Assembly: GCF_019334315.1 (NCBI RefSeq)
Contig: NZ_JAHWGL010000018.1
Location: 1 to 64,000, forward strand
Source: Hymenobacter profundi
Lineage (GTDB): Bacteria > Bacteroidota > Bacteroidia > Cytophagales > Hymenobacteraceae
Direction: 5' to 3'
DNA length: 64,000 nt
Part shown: positions 50,515 to 59,827 of the stretch, piece after piece
Layout: each line of letters begins with the position of its first letter
How positions within the stretch are numbered: the stretch's first letter is position 1
The notes under the pieces: model-generated
What the model was told of the DNA's origin: nothing
Databases searched by the model: none
Seen by the model: the letters and a program-made list of their open reading frames with translations, nothing else
Made by a program: the position numbers and the translations under genes

Positions 50515-53499
50515 TTAGTTGTTCAGGAAGGTCTTGTTGCGGTTTAGCTTCAAGCTCTGCAACAGCGCCGATTTGGCCGCAATGGTCACGTAGTAGCCTT
50601 GCGTGTAACCGAAAGGGCGCCAGTTGCCGGTAATCTGCCAGCAGTGCAAGTCGCGCGAAAAATCAAGTGAAGTGAACGTGACGGTGTTGTTCTTGAAATC
50701 GTAGCCTGTGTTGTAGCCCAGGCGCAGATTATCGGTGAGCTTCACAGACCCACTCAGGCTGAGCGCTACGGCCGTTAGCGGTGCCGGTCTGGTATAAAAT
50801 AGGTTGGTAGCGCGGGTACCGGGGTCTATGTAGCTTGCGGTAAAGCTGGTGCTCAACTCCCAAGGTAACGTAAAGTCCACATAATCCTCGTACGGATTCA
50901 CTGGAATCGGCGTGCCTAGCATGGGGTCGTTGGTAGGCGCCACGGCGCGCGGCACCGTCGATTTCTTATTGCCGGATGTTGGGTTGAACTGGTAGGAAAG
51001 CTGCACCGCAGCCGTGGTAAGGCGAGCAAGACGACGCTTGGGCTGATCGAAAAGGTAACGGTTGATCAATGTGCCTGTGGAGTCTCGCTGATACACGACG
51101 AAATTACCATTGATCAAAATATTGAGCTTGCGCGCCACCTGCGTACGGAACGTGGCGGTAATCGGCGCAAAGTTCAGCGAGTCGACCGCAAAGTTGTAAC
51201 CAGTGCTAAAATCGAAGCCATCAATCAGGCTTACTTTTTTGAATGGGGTAGTGCCGGTGGTATCCTGATTATCGCGCACCTTCATTTCCACAGAGTTCTG
51301 GAGCGAGAACGTTAGGGCGCTGGTGCGGCTACCGCTGGGTACGCCGTAAGCAAAGCCGTTGTAGCGCGATAAGGCCAGTTGGTTGACAAGCGTACCGGGG
51401 GTAAGAGGAGTTAGATTGCCGCTTCGGTCTCTTATTGGTTGCCCATTATCGTCTCTTGCAAATTGGTTATACAGCAAACCCTGCGAGTTCACCAGTGTGC
51501 CTGTATTCAGCAGTGTGAAGTAGGCATCATTCGCGGCGAAGTTGGGAGAATATTGATAGTTAAGGCTGGGTGTAATCTTGTGGCGAATGGCCTCAATTTT
51601 CTTTCCCTTAATTTGATAGATACCATACAGGTTGGTGCCCATATTCACGCCACCCGAGTAGTTATACACTCGGTTAAAACCCGTGACAGTATCAATGCGC
51701 ACGGCGCGGGCCTCCTCTACGTAGCTGTAATCGAGACGTTTAAAGTACCAGGTTTCGCCGTAATTGATGGAAGGCTGGACGGTCAGGTATTTTAGGAAGG
51801 CTACCCGATCGAGCAAGCCACCAAAGACTTGATCGGCAGTATAGCTGCCCAACGAAATCTGAAACTGATGCTGGATGCCGGTTTGCGCGTTGCGCAGCAG
51901 CGTATTGATATTGGACAGTTTGACAGGTAGGATTTGCGAGGTATTGGTGCCACCGATGAGAGGTATAGCTCCACCCTCCAGTACCCGCGACGGAATAGAA
52001 TTGCTGATTCGGTTTCGAGCCGTGAGAGTATACGCCACTGCAAACTGCTCATAAATTTTACCCTTTGGCTCCAGCCCAAACAGGCTGTACAGATATTGAC
52101 GGGCCACACCTACTGTCACGTCAGGCAAGGTGAAGTCCATCGTACCCGTGGTGGTATTCTGACTTTGGCTGGCCTGAATGGAGTAGTTGATAGGCAGGTA
52201 GCGCAGTTGCTTAGAGTAGGAAATGTTGGAGCTGAACGCCGGCGTGAGGTAGTTGCGAGCGTTGAAGTTGTTTTGGCGGTTGTAGTTGTTGCTACCCGCC
52301 TGCACGCTGGCCGAGAAGCGGCCGCCGCCGGGGCGCGCCACCGGCGTGTGCGACCAGCTCAGCCAAAACGTGCGGGGCGTGTACACGCGGCCGGCTGTAC
52401 TTTCCAGCTGTATACCCCCTGGGTTCAGGATGCGTTGGGCCGGGCGCTGGTCGTAGCTGAAGCTGAACAGGCCGGAGTAGGCGTAGCGCTTGGTATACTG
52501 CGCCTCGGCCTGCCCGCGGAAGCCCCCAAAGGTTTCGGCATTGCCAGAGTACACGTCGCCGGTGAAGCGGACGCCAATATTCTGGTTGGGCACCCAGTAG
52601 TAGCCCCCATTGCGCAGGAAAAAGCCCCGGTCGGCACTCTGCCCGAAGGTAGGGATGATCAGACCCGAAGCCCGGCCCTTGCGTGGGGTAGGGAAGTAGC
52701 CAAACGGTAGGCCCAGAGGGGTAGGAATACCACCAATCACTAGGTTGAACGGCCCGGTAATTACCTTTTGGCCCGGTATCACCTTCATCTTGGCCGTGTT
52801 GATGTAGAAGTGCGGATCGGCGAGGTTGCAGGTGGTATAACGGCCATTGCGGCCGTATATCTCATCCAGGTTGTTTTTCTTGACCACCTCGGCGTGCACA
52901 AATCCCTCACCCTGCTGCGTCACTACTTCCCCAATTTTGCCTTTGCGGGTTTTGAAGTTGTAGTCAATCTTGCCGGCCTGGTAGGTGGTGGCGCCCTGCT
53001 TGAACAGCGGCTGCCCCTGCGTGCGCCCCGTAGAATCGGGTACCCCCACGGCCGACATCAGGTTTTTATTATAGTCAACGGTAATGATGGCCGCTTTCAG
53101 CGACATGTCACCATAATCAACAGTTGCCTTGTCGTATAGCTTGGCAATCTTGGCGTCGATGTCGAACTCGATGGAGTCTTTGGCAGCGTACTTAACAGTG
53201 GTTTGAATGGGGCCCTTGGGCCGGGCTGCCAATCGTAGCGAGTCGGCTACGCGCACAGAATCCGGCACGGGTTGCAGCGTTACGACGCGGGCGGTATCAT
53301 TGGCATTGGGCCGAATGATGGGGCCAGGGCGAACGTCGGCGTTGGCCGGCACGGCAGTGGTTTGCGGACGCTTATTGGTTTGGGCTATTACATGCCCTGC
53401 CACCCCTACCCATAAGAGTAGCAGTAGGATAGTGGAGGGCAATAGCTGCCGGATAAAGCGTAAAAAGAATAGCGAAGACAAAGGGATGGTCCGGGCCAC
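50515..53499 (-). CDS. lptD: Putative LPS-assembly protein LptD (outer-membrane barrel)
   Basis: 994 residues from a GTG at 53499; a signal peptide-like hydrophobic stretch precedes AGHVIAQ. Residues about 95-210 are an OstA-like beta-jellyroll (VDYNKNLMSAVGVPDSTG, YQAGKIDYNFKTRKGKIGEV). The remainder is the LptD barrel in its Bacteroidota form (LPFGYFPTPRKGRASGLIIPTFG, GYYWVPNQNIGVRFTGDVYSG). It inserts LPS into the outer leaflet together with the lipoprotein LptE, which is not in the window. It is divergent from the amidase. Confidence 0.88.
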   Translation of the reverse strand: MARTIPLSSLFFLRFIRQLLPSTILLLLLWVGVAGHVIAQTNKRPQTTAVPANADVRPGPIIRPNANDTARVVTLQPVPDSVRVADSLRLAARPKGPIQTTVKYAAKDSIEFDIDAKIAKLYDKATVDYGDMSLKAAIITVDYNKNLMSAVGVPDSTGRTQGQPLFKQGATTYQAGKIDYNFKTRKGKIGEVVTQQGEGFVHAEVVKKNNLDEIYGRNGRYTTCNLADPHFYINTAKMKVIPGQKVITGPFNLVIGGIPTPLGLPFGYFPTPRKGRASGLIIPTFGQSADRGFFLRNGGYYWVPNQNIGVRFTGDVYSGNAETFGGFRGQAEAQYTKRYAYSGLFSFSYDQRPAQRILNPGGIQLESTAGRVYTPRTFWLSWSHTPVARPGGGRFSASVQAGSNNYNRQNNFNARNYLTPAFSSNISYSKQLRYLPINYSIQASQSQNTTTGTMDFTLPDVTVGVARQYLYSLFGLEPKGKIYEQFAVAYTLTARNRISNSIPSRVLEGGAIPLIGGTNTSQILPVKLSNINTLLRNAQTGIQHQFQISLGSYTADQVFGGLLDRVAFLKYLTVQPSINYGETWYFKRLDYSYVEEARAVRIDTVTGFNRVYNYSGGVNMGTNLYGIYQIKGKKIEAIRHKITPSLNYQYSPNFAANDAYFTLLNTGTLVNSQGLLYNQFARDDNGQPIRDRSGNLTPLTPGTLVNQLALSRYNGFAYGVPSGSRTSALTFSLQNSVEMKVRDNQDTTGTTPFKKVSLIDGFDFSTGYNFAVDSLNFAPITATFRTQVARKLNILINGNFVVYQRDSTGTLINRYLFDQPKRRLARLTTAAVQLSYQFNPTSGNKKSTVPRAVAPTNDPMLGTPIPVNPYEDYVDFTLPWELSTSFTASYIDPGTRATNLFYTRPAPLTAVALSLSGSVKLTDNLRLGYNTGYDFKNNTVTFTSLDFSRDLHCWQITGNWRPFGYTQGYYVTIAAKSALLQSLKLNRNKTFLNN

Positions 53500-53532
53500 G
53501 TAGTTTTAATTCGTTTATTTTGTGGCTGCTTA

Positions 53533-53540
53533 CAAAGGTA
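53533..53540 (-). promoter_or_regulatory. Candidate -7 element (TACCTTTG) for lptD
   Basis: An exact match to TAnnTTTG on the minus strand, 34 bases before the GTG start. It lies in the short divergent space shared with the amidase. Confidence 0.45.
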
Positions 53541-53569
53541 GCGGGTAGCTGCTCCAACTAACGAAAACT

Positions 53570-54388
53570 GTGCGGAATATTGTCATTGTCTGCACCGCTG
53601 TGCTGGTGTTTTTTGCCGGACCGTCGGTGGCCCTTGCGCCGGGTGTGGTGGCGCACACTGCTAAATTACCACCCCAAAAGTACCGGATCAGAACCGTAGT
53701 GCTCGATGCCGGGCATGGTGGCAAAGATAGAGGCTGTGCCGGCTCTGCAGCCCGCGAGGCCCAGGTAGCTCTAAAAACCGTGCTGGAACTTGGCCGCCTG
53801 ATTGAGCAAAATATGCCCGACGTGAAGGTAGTGTATACCCGCAAAACCGATGTATTTGTGGAACTAGCCGACCGCGCTGGGATTGCCAATAAGCACAACG
53901 CCGACCTATTTATTTCGGTGCATTGCAACTCGGGGCCATCGGTGGCCTACGGCACGGAGGTCTGGACGATGGGTCCGCACAAAACCGAGGCGAATCTGGC
54001 CCTAGCCAAGCGCGAAAACGCCGTAATTCTGCAAGAAGACGATTATAAAGAGCGCTACAACGGTTTCGACCCCCGCTCGCCACAGAGCCATATCCTGTTT
54101 TCGCTGTTCCAGAGTGCGTACATGGTAAACAGCATACGCTTTGCGCAACACGTTGATGCAGAGTTTAAAACCCGCGTGCAGCGCCACTCGCGGGGCGTGA
54201 AACAGGCGGGCTTTCTGGTGCTCTGGAAAACGGCTATGCCGTCGGTACTTATCGAGTTAGGCTTCCTGACCAACCGCAAGGAAGAACAATACCTCAACGA
54301 TAAATCGGGGCAGTCGTATATGGCCTCGGGAATATACCGTGCTTTCCGCACGTATCGTAACGAGTTGGAAGGCACCAGCGAAGGATAG
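53570..54388 (+). CDS. N-acetylmuramoyl-L-alanine amidase (Amidase_3)
   Basis: 272 residues from a GTG at 53570 with a signal peptide (VIVCTAVLVFFAGPSVALA). The zinc site is complete: DAGHGG (His49), Glu63 in SAAREAQ, His118 in SVHCNS, and the catalytic Glu229 in VLIELGFL. It cuts the bond between N-acetylmuramic acid and the stem peptide during cell separation. No cell-wall-binding or AMIN domain is attached. It is 70 bp from lptD in divergent orientation. Confidence 0.93.
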   Translation: MRNIVIVCTAVLVFFAGPSVALAPGVVAHTAKLPPQKYRIRTVVLDAGHGGKDRGCAGSAAREAQVALKTVLELGRLIEQNMPDVKVVYTRKTDVFVELADRAGIANKHNADLFISVHCNSGPSVAYGTEVWTMGPHKTEANLALAKRENAVILQEDDYKERYNGFDPRSPQSHILFSLFQSAYMVNSIRFAQHVDAEFKTRVQRHSRGVKQAGFLVLWKTAMPSVLIELGFLTNRKEEQYLNDKSGQSYMASGIYRAFRTYRNELEGTSEG

Positions 54389-54459
54389 TCCATCCAGCTG
54401 CTGCATCAGCCCTTTCAGTTTCCCAGTGCTTTATTATCTCATCTTTATTCTGACCGAAC

Positions 54460-55497
54460 GTGTCAAAAGAAATAAAAGTAGCGTTGCTGGGTATCGTAGC
54501 CATAGCAATCCTGTTCATTGGGTTCAACTTTCTGAAAGGCTCTAACCTGCTGTCTTCAGACCGCACGTACTACGCAAAATACGATAACGTAGACGGTTTG
54601 GCTGTGGGCAATCCAGTGGTACTCAATGGTATCAAGGTAGGGCAGGTGAAACAGATGGAGCTGTTGCCCAGCGAGCACAACCGCGTAAAAGTGGCGTTGG
54701 AGCTTGCCAAAGATGTGGTGGTAGGCGACTCTACCACGGCCAGCTTGTCGGGCTCGTTGCTGGGCAGCAAGACCATCACGCTGTTTCTGGGCAAAAACTC
54801 CAAAGTGTACGACGGGGGCGAGGAACTACGCTCGTACACAGTAGCCAGCATCACGGATGCGTTTCAGGCCAAAGCCCTACCCGTGCTTGGCACCGTAGAC
54901 TCTACGCTGATTAAAGTGAACAGCTTCCTGAGCAAGGATGCCCGTCTGAGCTTGCAGCAAACGCTACAGAACGCAGAGGGGTCGTCGGAAGCCTTCAAGA
55001 ATTTGCTGCTGATGAACCAGCGCAACATCAACCAGATTACGACCAACATGGCCCGCCTCACCCACGACCTGGCCGTGACCAGCCAGAAGTTTGACAAGAT
55101 TGCGGCCAACTTCAACCAGCTCAGCGACTCATTGAAACAAGCGCCCATTGGCCCTACCATGCGTAAGCTCAATGCGACCATGACTGAAGCGCAAACGGCC
55201 ATGACTACCCTAAACCAAGGTTTGGCAAATCAGGAAGGCTCGCTCAACAAGCTCATGAATGACGATTCGCTCTACAACAACCTTAACGCGACGGCAGCCA
55301 GCACCAACTCCCTGCTCACTGATTTTCAGGCTAATCCCAAGCGCTACGTGCACTTCTCGGTATTTGGCGGTGGCAAAGACAAGGTGAAGAAGGAAGTAAC
55401 CAAAAAGCCTAACGGCGAGGTAGAAGTTGAGACGAAGCGGGTAGATGGTACGCCCGGCGGCATTGTGCAGCCTGCCACTACCCCCGCCGGCCAATAA
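54460..55497 (+). CDS. MlaD-family (MCE-domain) lipid-transport protein
   Basis: 345 residues from a GTG at 54460. One membrane anchor (about 5-25, ALLGIVAIAILFIGFNFLKG) is followed by an MCE domain (YAKYDNVDGLAVGNPVVLNGIKVGQV..., about 38-115). The C-terminal part (about 140-300) is a long helical, Asn/Gln-rich segment, consistent with the hexameric tube of MCE proteins, and a charged Pro/Thr tail. It is the substrate-binding part of an Mla-type ABC lipid transporter. MlaE and MlaF homologues are not adjacent. It follows the amidase by 71 bp. Confidence 0.9.
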   Translation: MSKEIKVALLGIVAIAILFIGFNFLKGSNLLSSDRTYYAKYDNVDGLAVGNPVVLNGIKVGQVKQMELLPSEHNRVKVALELAKDVVVGDSTTASLSGSLLGSKTITLFLGKNSKVYDGGEELRSYTVASITDAFQAKALPVLGTVDSTLIKVNSFLSKDARLSLQQTLQNAEGSSEAFKNLLLMNQRNINQITTNMARLTHDLAVTSQKFDKIAANFNQLSDSLKQAPIGPTMRKLNATMTEAQTAMTTLNQGLANQEGSLNKLMNDDSLYNNLNATAASTNSLLTDFQANPKRYVHFSVFGGGKDKVKKEVTKKPNGEVEVETKRVDGTPGGIVQPATTPAGQ

Positions 55498-55529
55498 GCA
55501 TTTATCCGGTCAGTTATTTTGATAGATTT

Positions 55530-55562
55530 GAAATCCGCTCGAAAGGGCGGATTTCTTGCTTT
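55530..55562 (+). terminator. Terminator after the MlaD gene
   Basis: A stem of about 10 bp (GAAATCCGCTC/GGGCGGATTTC) with a short loop is followed by a T-rich run 33 bp after the stop. Confidence 0.65.
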
Positions 55563-55605
55563 TTACGAATAGTAAAACGGTGAAATTGTGAGCTAAAAAA
55601 ACGCG

Positions 55606-55706
55606 TGTCATCCTGAGCTTGCGAAGGATCTTATGCCAGTTGAACGACCATCGTACGAACGACGCATCCTTGCGTGATAAGGTCCTTCGCTCCGCTCAGG
55701 ATGACA
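55606..55706. repeat. 101-bp palindromic repeat, TGTCATCCTGAGC family
   Basis: It begins TGTCATCCTGAGCTTGCGAA and ends with the matching GCTCAGGATGACA; the arms carry several mismatches (AGCTTGCG against CGCTCCGC), so this copy has diverged. The centre contains GAACGACCATCGTACGAACGA-like text. It lies between the MlaD and carboxylase genes. Confidence 0.85.
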
Positions 55707-55772
55707 GGCGCTTTTGCTATTCACAAACTCACAATTTCACTACCTCAACACCCACCCTACCCCCACCCACCC

Positions 55773-57401
55773 ATGGATATCGAATTCAACAAAAACGAAG
55801 ACCACCTCAAGCAACTCACCTACCAGCTCTCGAAGCGTTTGCAGAAAATAGCGCTTGGGGGCGGCGAGAAGCGCATTGCCAAGCATAAGGAGAAGGGCAA
55901 GCTGACTGCCCGCGAGCGGATAGCCTACCTGCTCGATAAGGATGCGGAAACGGTAGAGGTAGGCGCGTTTGCCGGCGAAGGCATGTATGCCGACGAAGGC
56001 GGCTGCCCCAGCGGCGGGGTAGTGGTGGTACTCGGGTACGTGCAGGGTAGGCAGTGCGTGGTAGTGGCCAACGATGCCACCGTAAAGGCCGGCGCGTGGT
56101 TCCCCATCACGGCCAAAAAGAACCTGCGGGCACAGGAAATCAGCATTGAAAACCGCCTACCCATCATCTATCTGGTCGATTCGGCGGGGGTGTACCTGCC
56201 GATGCAGGACGAGATTTTTCCGGATAAAGAGCACTTCGGCCGCATCTTCCGCAATAATGCCGTGATGTCGTCAATGGGCCTTGTGCAGATTTCGGCCATT
56301 ATGGGGCCGTGCGTGGCGGGCGGAGCCTACCTGCCCATCATGTCCGATGAGGCCATGATTGTGGAGGGTACGGGGTCGGTGTTTTTGGCGGGTTCCTACC
56401 TCGTGAAATCGGCCATTGGCGAAACCATCGACAACGAAACGCTGGGCGGCGCTACCACGCACTCCGAAATTTCGGGTGTCACGGATTACAAGTTTGCCAC
56501 GGACGAAGAGTGCCTCGACCACATTCGCAACATCTTTGACAAGCTGGGTGACACGCCCAAAGCCGGATTCAACCGCGCCGCTGCTGCTGAGCCGAAAGCA
56601 AATCCGCAGGACATCTACGGCCTCCTACCCGCCGACCGCGCCAAGCCCTACGATATGATGGACATTATCAACCGGCTGGTTGATGATTCGGAGTTTGAGC
56701 CTTATAAGGACCTCTACGGCCAGACGCTCATCTGCGGCCTGGCCCGCATTGATGGTTGGGCGGTAGGCATCGTAGCCAACCAGCGCAAAATCGTGAAGTC
56801 GAAGAAAACCGGCATGCAGATGGGCGGTGTCATCTACTCCGACTCAGCCGACAAGGCGGCGCGCTTCATCATGAATTGCAACCAGAAGCGCATTCCGCTG
56901 GTGTTCCTGCACGATGTGTCGGGCTTTATGGTAGGCAGCCAGAGCGAGCAGGGCGGCATCATTAAGGATGGCGCCAAGATGGTGAATGCCATGGCCAACA
57001 GCGTGGTGCCGAAGTTCTCGGTGATTGTGGGCAACAGCTATGGCGCCGGCAACTACGCCATGTGCGGCAAAGCCTACGACCCACGCCTTATTGTAGCTTG
57101 GCCGACCGCCCAACTAGCCGTGATGAGCGGAGCCGCTGCTGCCAATACGCTCTTGCAAATTCAGGTAGCCTCGCTGAAAGCCAAAGGCCAGGAAATCACG
57201 CCCGAAGCTGAGAAAGAGCTACTCGACACCATCAAGGCCCGTTACGAGGAGCAACTCTCGCCCTACTACGCCGCCGCCCGCCTCTGGGTAGACGCTATTA
57301 TTGACCCTTTGGAAACGCGTAAGGTCATTTCGCAGGGCATAGCCGCGGCCAATCATGCACCGATTGAGAAGGCGTATAATGTGGGGGTGATTCAGGTGTG
57401 A
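55773..57401 (+). CDS. Acyl-CoA carboxylase, carboxyltransferase beta subunit
   Basis: 542 residues from the ATG at 55773, where MDIEFNKNEDHLKQLTYQL and GGGEKRIAKHKEKGKLTARERI are the family N-terminus. The carboxyltransferase domains follow: GAYLPIMSDEAMIVEGTGSVFLAG for acyl-CoA binding and GNSYGAGNYAMCGKAYDPRL, MSGAAAANTLLQ in the biotin side. The GGGEK start resembles methylcrotonyl-CoA carboxylase beta, but propionyl-CoA carboxylase is also possible. It transfers CO2 from biotin to the acyl-CoA. The biotin carboxylase (alpha) subunit is not in the window, so it must be encoded elsewhere. Confidence 0.93.
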   Translation: MDIEFNKNEDHLKQLTYQLSKRLQKIALGGGEKRIAKHKEKGKLTARERIAYLLDKDAETVEVGAFAGEGMYADEGGCPSGGVVVVLGYVQGRQCVVVANDATVKAGAWFPITAKKNLRAQEISIENRLPIIYLVDSAGVYLPMQDEIFPDKEHFGRIFRNNAVMSSMGLVQISAIMGPCVAGGAYLPIMSDEAMIVEGTGSVFLAGSYLVKSAIGETIDNETLGGATTHSEISGVTDYKFATDEECLDHIRNIFDKLGDTPKAGFNRAAAAEPKANPQDIYGLLPADRAKPYDMMDIINRLVDDSEFEPYKDLYGQTLICGLARIDGWAVGIVANQRKIVKSKKTGMQMGGVIYSDSADKAARFIMNCNQKRIPLVFLHDVSGFMVGSQSEQGGIIKDGAKMVNAMANSVVPKFSVIVGNSYGAGNYAMCGKAYDPRLIVAWPTAQLAVMSGAAAANTLLQIQVASLKAKGQEITPEAEKELLDTIKARYEEQLSPYYAAARLWVDAIIDPLETRKVISQGIAAANHAPIEKAYNVGVIQV

Positions 57402-57428
57402 GAGCAGTTCCGATTCTATCTCTGTTCC

Positions 57429-57436
57429 TACCTTTG
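57429..57436 (+). promoter_or_regulatory. Candidate -7 element (TACCTTTG) for the 57460 gene
   Basis: An exact TAnnTTTG match 23 bases before the GTG start. Confidence 0.4.
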
Positions 57437-57459
57437 CCACTCACCCAGCCCTACCCTTT

Positions 57460-57927
57460 GTGACCGAACAAAATCCTTCCGCCTTCGAAAAAGCCCGCGC
57501 CGGCCTGTGGGTCAGCTTGCAAAAACACTTAGCGGCCGTATACAGCGCGGAGAAATCTTTCTTGGCGGCTACCGCTTTCGTTGAGGCGTTTCCGTTTGCG
57601 CTGCATGCAGCCACGGAGGAGCAACAAGCCGATTACCAACAGGCCCGCCGCGCCCTGCGCGACCTATACACCGACGAAACCGCCCAGCTCGGCACACTGG
57701 TAAAAGCCATTCGCACCAAGGCCTACACCGAGGACGAGAAGAAGCAACTTTACCTGCTGCTGCTGGGCTACCTAGATATTGCTGCCAGCGTATTTGCGCT
57801 GCTGAGCACGCACATGCCTACCAAGCTACCCGAAGACGAAGAGCTAGCCACCACGATAGATACGTTTGAGCGTGTCCGCAAATTTGCCCGCCTGAATGTG
57901 AAGGGCCTGACTGGTTTGCTGGGGTAG
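57460..57927 (+). CDS. Helical cytoplasmic protein of unknown function
   Basis: 155 residues from a GTG at 57460, mostly alpha-helical and charged, with no signal or membrane anchor. The middle (YLLLLGYLDIAASVFALLSTHM) is hydrophobic but probably a buried helix. No family signature is seen. It has its own candidate promoter and is followed, 86 bp later, by the J-domain-like gene on the same strand. Confidence 0.62.
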   Translation: MTEQNPSAFEKARAGLWVSLQKHLAAVYSAEKSFLAATAFVEAFPFALHAATEEQQADYQQARRALRDLYTDETAQLGTLVKAIRTKAYTEDEKKQLYLLLLGYLDIAASVFALLSTHMPTKLPEDEELATTIDTFERVRKFARLNVKGLTGLLG

Positions 57928-58013
57928 GGAGTATCAAAATAGACTGCAACTGGCCTGCCCGGCGCAGATAACGTCTGGTTGTATCTTGGGGCGCTTATCT
58001 AGTTATATTTCTC

Positions 58014-59195
58014 ATGACTAAGAAATCTGTTCCTGCCTCGCCTCAAATTGTGCACATCCCAGCGGCAGGGGCAACTGGCAGCACCCTTTCCAAAGAACAA
58101 AAGGCCTTCAACCGCTTCACCAAGCGTATCAGCAAGCTGGAAAAGGAAGTAGCCGATTTTCGTGAGGCTGCTACCCACCTGCGCCAACGGGTGCAGAACG
58201 AATATCGCCCCTTGCAACAGCAGCACAACGACCAGCGCGCCGCCCTAGTGCGCGTGCTCGACCATGCCCACGACGAATACAAGCTCACTAAAACTGAGCG
58301 CGACAAAATTGTGGACATCATTGTGTATGGCTGCGTTGACTTGCTGGACTGGGGCTACGACGACCTGGAGCCTATTTTCGATAAGCACGACCCGCCCCTG
58401 AGCGCCGAAGAAACGGCCGAGGCGGAAGCGGCCAACGCAGAGGCCGACGCCCAGACCGCTGAGATGATGAAGCAGTTGTTTCGTCAGCAGTTCGGGATTG
58501 AGTTTGAGGCTGATGCTGATGTGAATACGCCCGAGAAGTTTCAGGCTTACGTGGCGCAACAAATGGCCGCGCAGGAAGAGGAGTTTGCTGCCGAGGAAGC
58601 ACAGCGGGCCGAGCGTCGGGCTAAACGCAAAAAAAGCCCCAAGCAGCAGGCGGCCGAAGAGAAAAAGCAAGCCGAGGAAAAGAATAGCACCAAGGCCGTA
58701 CGCACGCTCTACATGGACCTAGTAAAGCACCTGCACCCCGACCGGGAGCCCGACGAAGCAGAAAAAGCCCGCAAAACCGAGCTGCTGAAACAAGTGACCA
58801 CGGCCTACGAGGCCAATGAGCTATTAACGCTGCTGCGCCTTCAGCTAGAGCTGAATCGCATCGACCAGGCCCACCTCGAAAACATGGCTGAAGAGCAGTT
58901 GCGCTACTACAACAAGCTGCTGCGCGAGCAGGCCCGTGAGCTGGAGGATGCCCTGCAAGCCGAGCGGATGGACCTGTCGGCCTTTTCTGGGCAGCCGTGG
59001 TATGCCCTTACCTCGCCTGCCGCCATGGACCTGGACTACCGCCGCCAGAAAAGTCAGCTGCAAGCCAAGATCAAGCAGTTAGCCGCCGAAGTGCTAGCTT
59101 TTGGGCACGACCCGGCCGCGGTGAAAGCCTTTCTGAAAACCTACAAGATTCCGAAAGATGGGCCAGGGCCGATGCTGGTGTCGCTGCCGCTGTAG
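58014..59195 (+). CDS. J-domain-like protein with coiled-coil regions
   Basis: 393 residues, soluble. Residues about 30-75 and 150-235 are charged Glu/Gln/Lys/Ala-rich coiled coil. Residues about 228-285 (VRTLYMDLVKHLHPDREPDEAEKARKTELLKQVTTAYEA) have the J-domain helix II-HPD-helix III pattern, with HPD at 241-243, and the C-terminal third is again helical. A classical DnaJ begins with the J domain and carries a Gly/Phe linker, which is absent here. It may stimulate an Hsp70 at a specific site or use the J fold only as a scaffold. No Hsp70 gene is near. Confidence 0.75.
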   Translation: MTKKSVPASPQIVHIPAAGATGSTLSKEQKAFNRFTKRISKLEKEVADFREAATHLRQRVQNEYRPLQQQHNDQRAALVRVLDHAHDEYKLTKTERDKIVDIIVYGCVDLLDWGYDDLEPIFDKHDPPLSAEETAEAEAANAEADAQTAEMMKQLFRQQFGIEFEADADVNTPEKFQAYVAQQMAAQEEEFAAEEAQRAERRAKRKKSPKQQAAEEKKQAEEKNSTKAVRTLYMDLVKHLHPDREPDEAEKARKTELLKQVTTAYEANELLTLLRLQLELNRIDQAHLENMAEEQLRYYNKLLREQARELEDALQAERMDLSAFSGQPWYALTSPAAMDLDYRRQKSQLQAKIKQLAAEVLAFGHDPAAVKAFLKTYKIPKDGPGPMLVSLPL

Positions 59196-59206
59196 AAAGC
59201 TGTACA

Positions 59207-59626
59207 ATGGGATACAATATAATCTGTATAGCGGGTGTGTTTTTTCTGGTGGTTAGCCTGCTTTCCTTGAGAAGCAGAATACATACCATCAAGACCCAGG
59301 AAAGTACGACAGCAACAGTTATCAGAATAGATTGTGAAAAGGATAATGAGGGCGATAATACCTATAGGGCAATTTTTAGGTATACCACACGCAACAATCA
59401 GGAACTCATCTATACCCAGACTTCCTCTACCAATCCGGCAGCATGGGAGGTAGGCGAACAAGTGCGGATTGTATATGATCCGGAAAATCCCATTGATGCC
59501 ATCATGCTAAGCTTTTTCGAAGCCTTTGGGATGATAGTTATTCTGTTGATAGTCTCACTCGCAATGCTCGTGGTAGGGGGCGGTCATTACTTTGCAAATA
59601 AGCTGTTTGAAAGTATCAGCAACTGA
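59207..59626 (+). CDS. DUF3592-like membrane protein
   Basis: 139 residues from the ATG at 59207; the longer open frame overlaps the J-like gene and is not used. Two membrane helices (about 3-22 and 108-132) flank a soluble region with TATVIRIDCEKDNEGDNTYRAIFRYTT and VGEQVRIVYDPENP, the DUF3592 pattern. The codon use is AT-richer than the neighbours. It starts 11 bp after the J-like gene stop, so they may be co-transcribed. Function unknown. Confidence 0.75.
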   Translation: MGYNIICIAGVFFLVVSLLSLRSRIHTIKTQESTTATVIRIDCEKDNEGDNTYRAIFRYTTRNNQELIYTQTSSTNPAAWEVGEQVRIVYDPENPIDAIMLSFFEAFGMIVILLIVSLAMLVVGGGHYFANKLFESISN

Positions 59627-59827
59627 TTGTTGATACGGTACTGAAATGTAGATCTGTGTTTCAGTCGTAACAAGGTGTACATGCACTGAAAGGCGTAGAC
59701 CACTGGGCCTATCCTTGATAGCGTTTTGCGGAAGCTGTTGTTCAGTTACTCTGTGTAGGCATTAACCCAGCTACACGTCCCTACCCCTACACTTCCCGTA
59801 TAGTCTTCAAAACAAGAATTGAAGACG

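Noticed and set aside
51934..52710. 258-codon frame opposite lptD
   Set aside because: No signature and it lies inside a conserved barrel gene.
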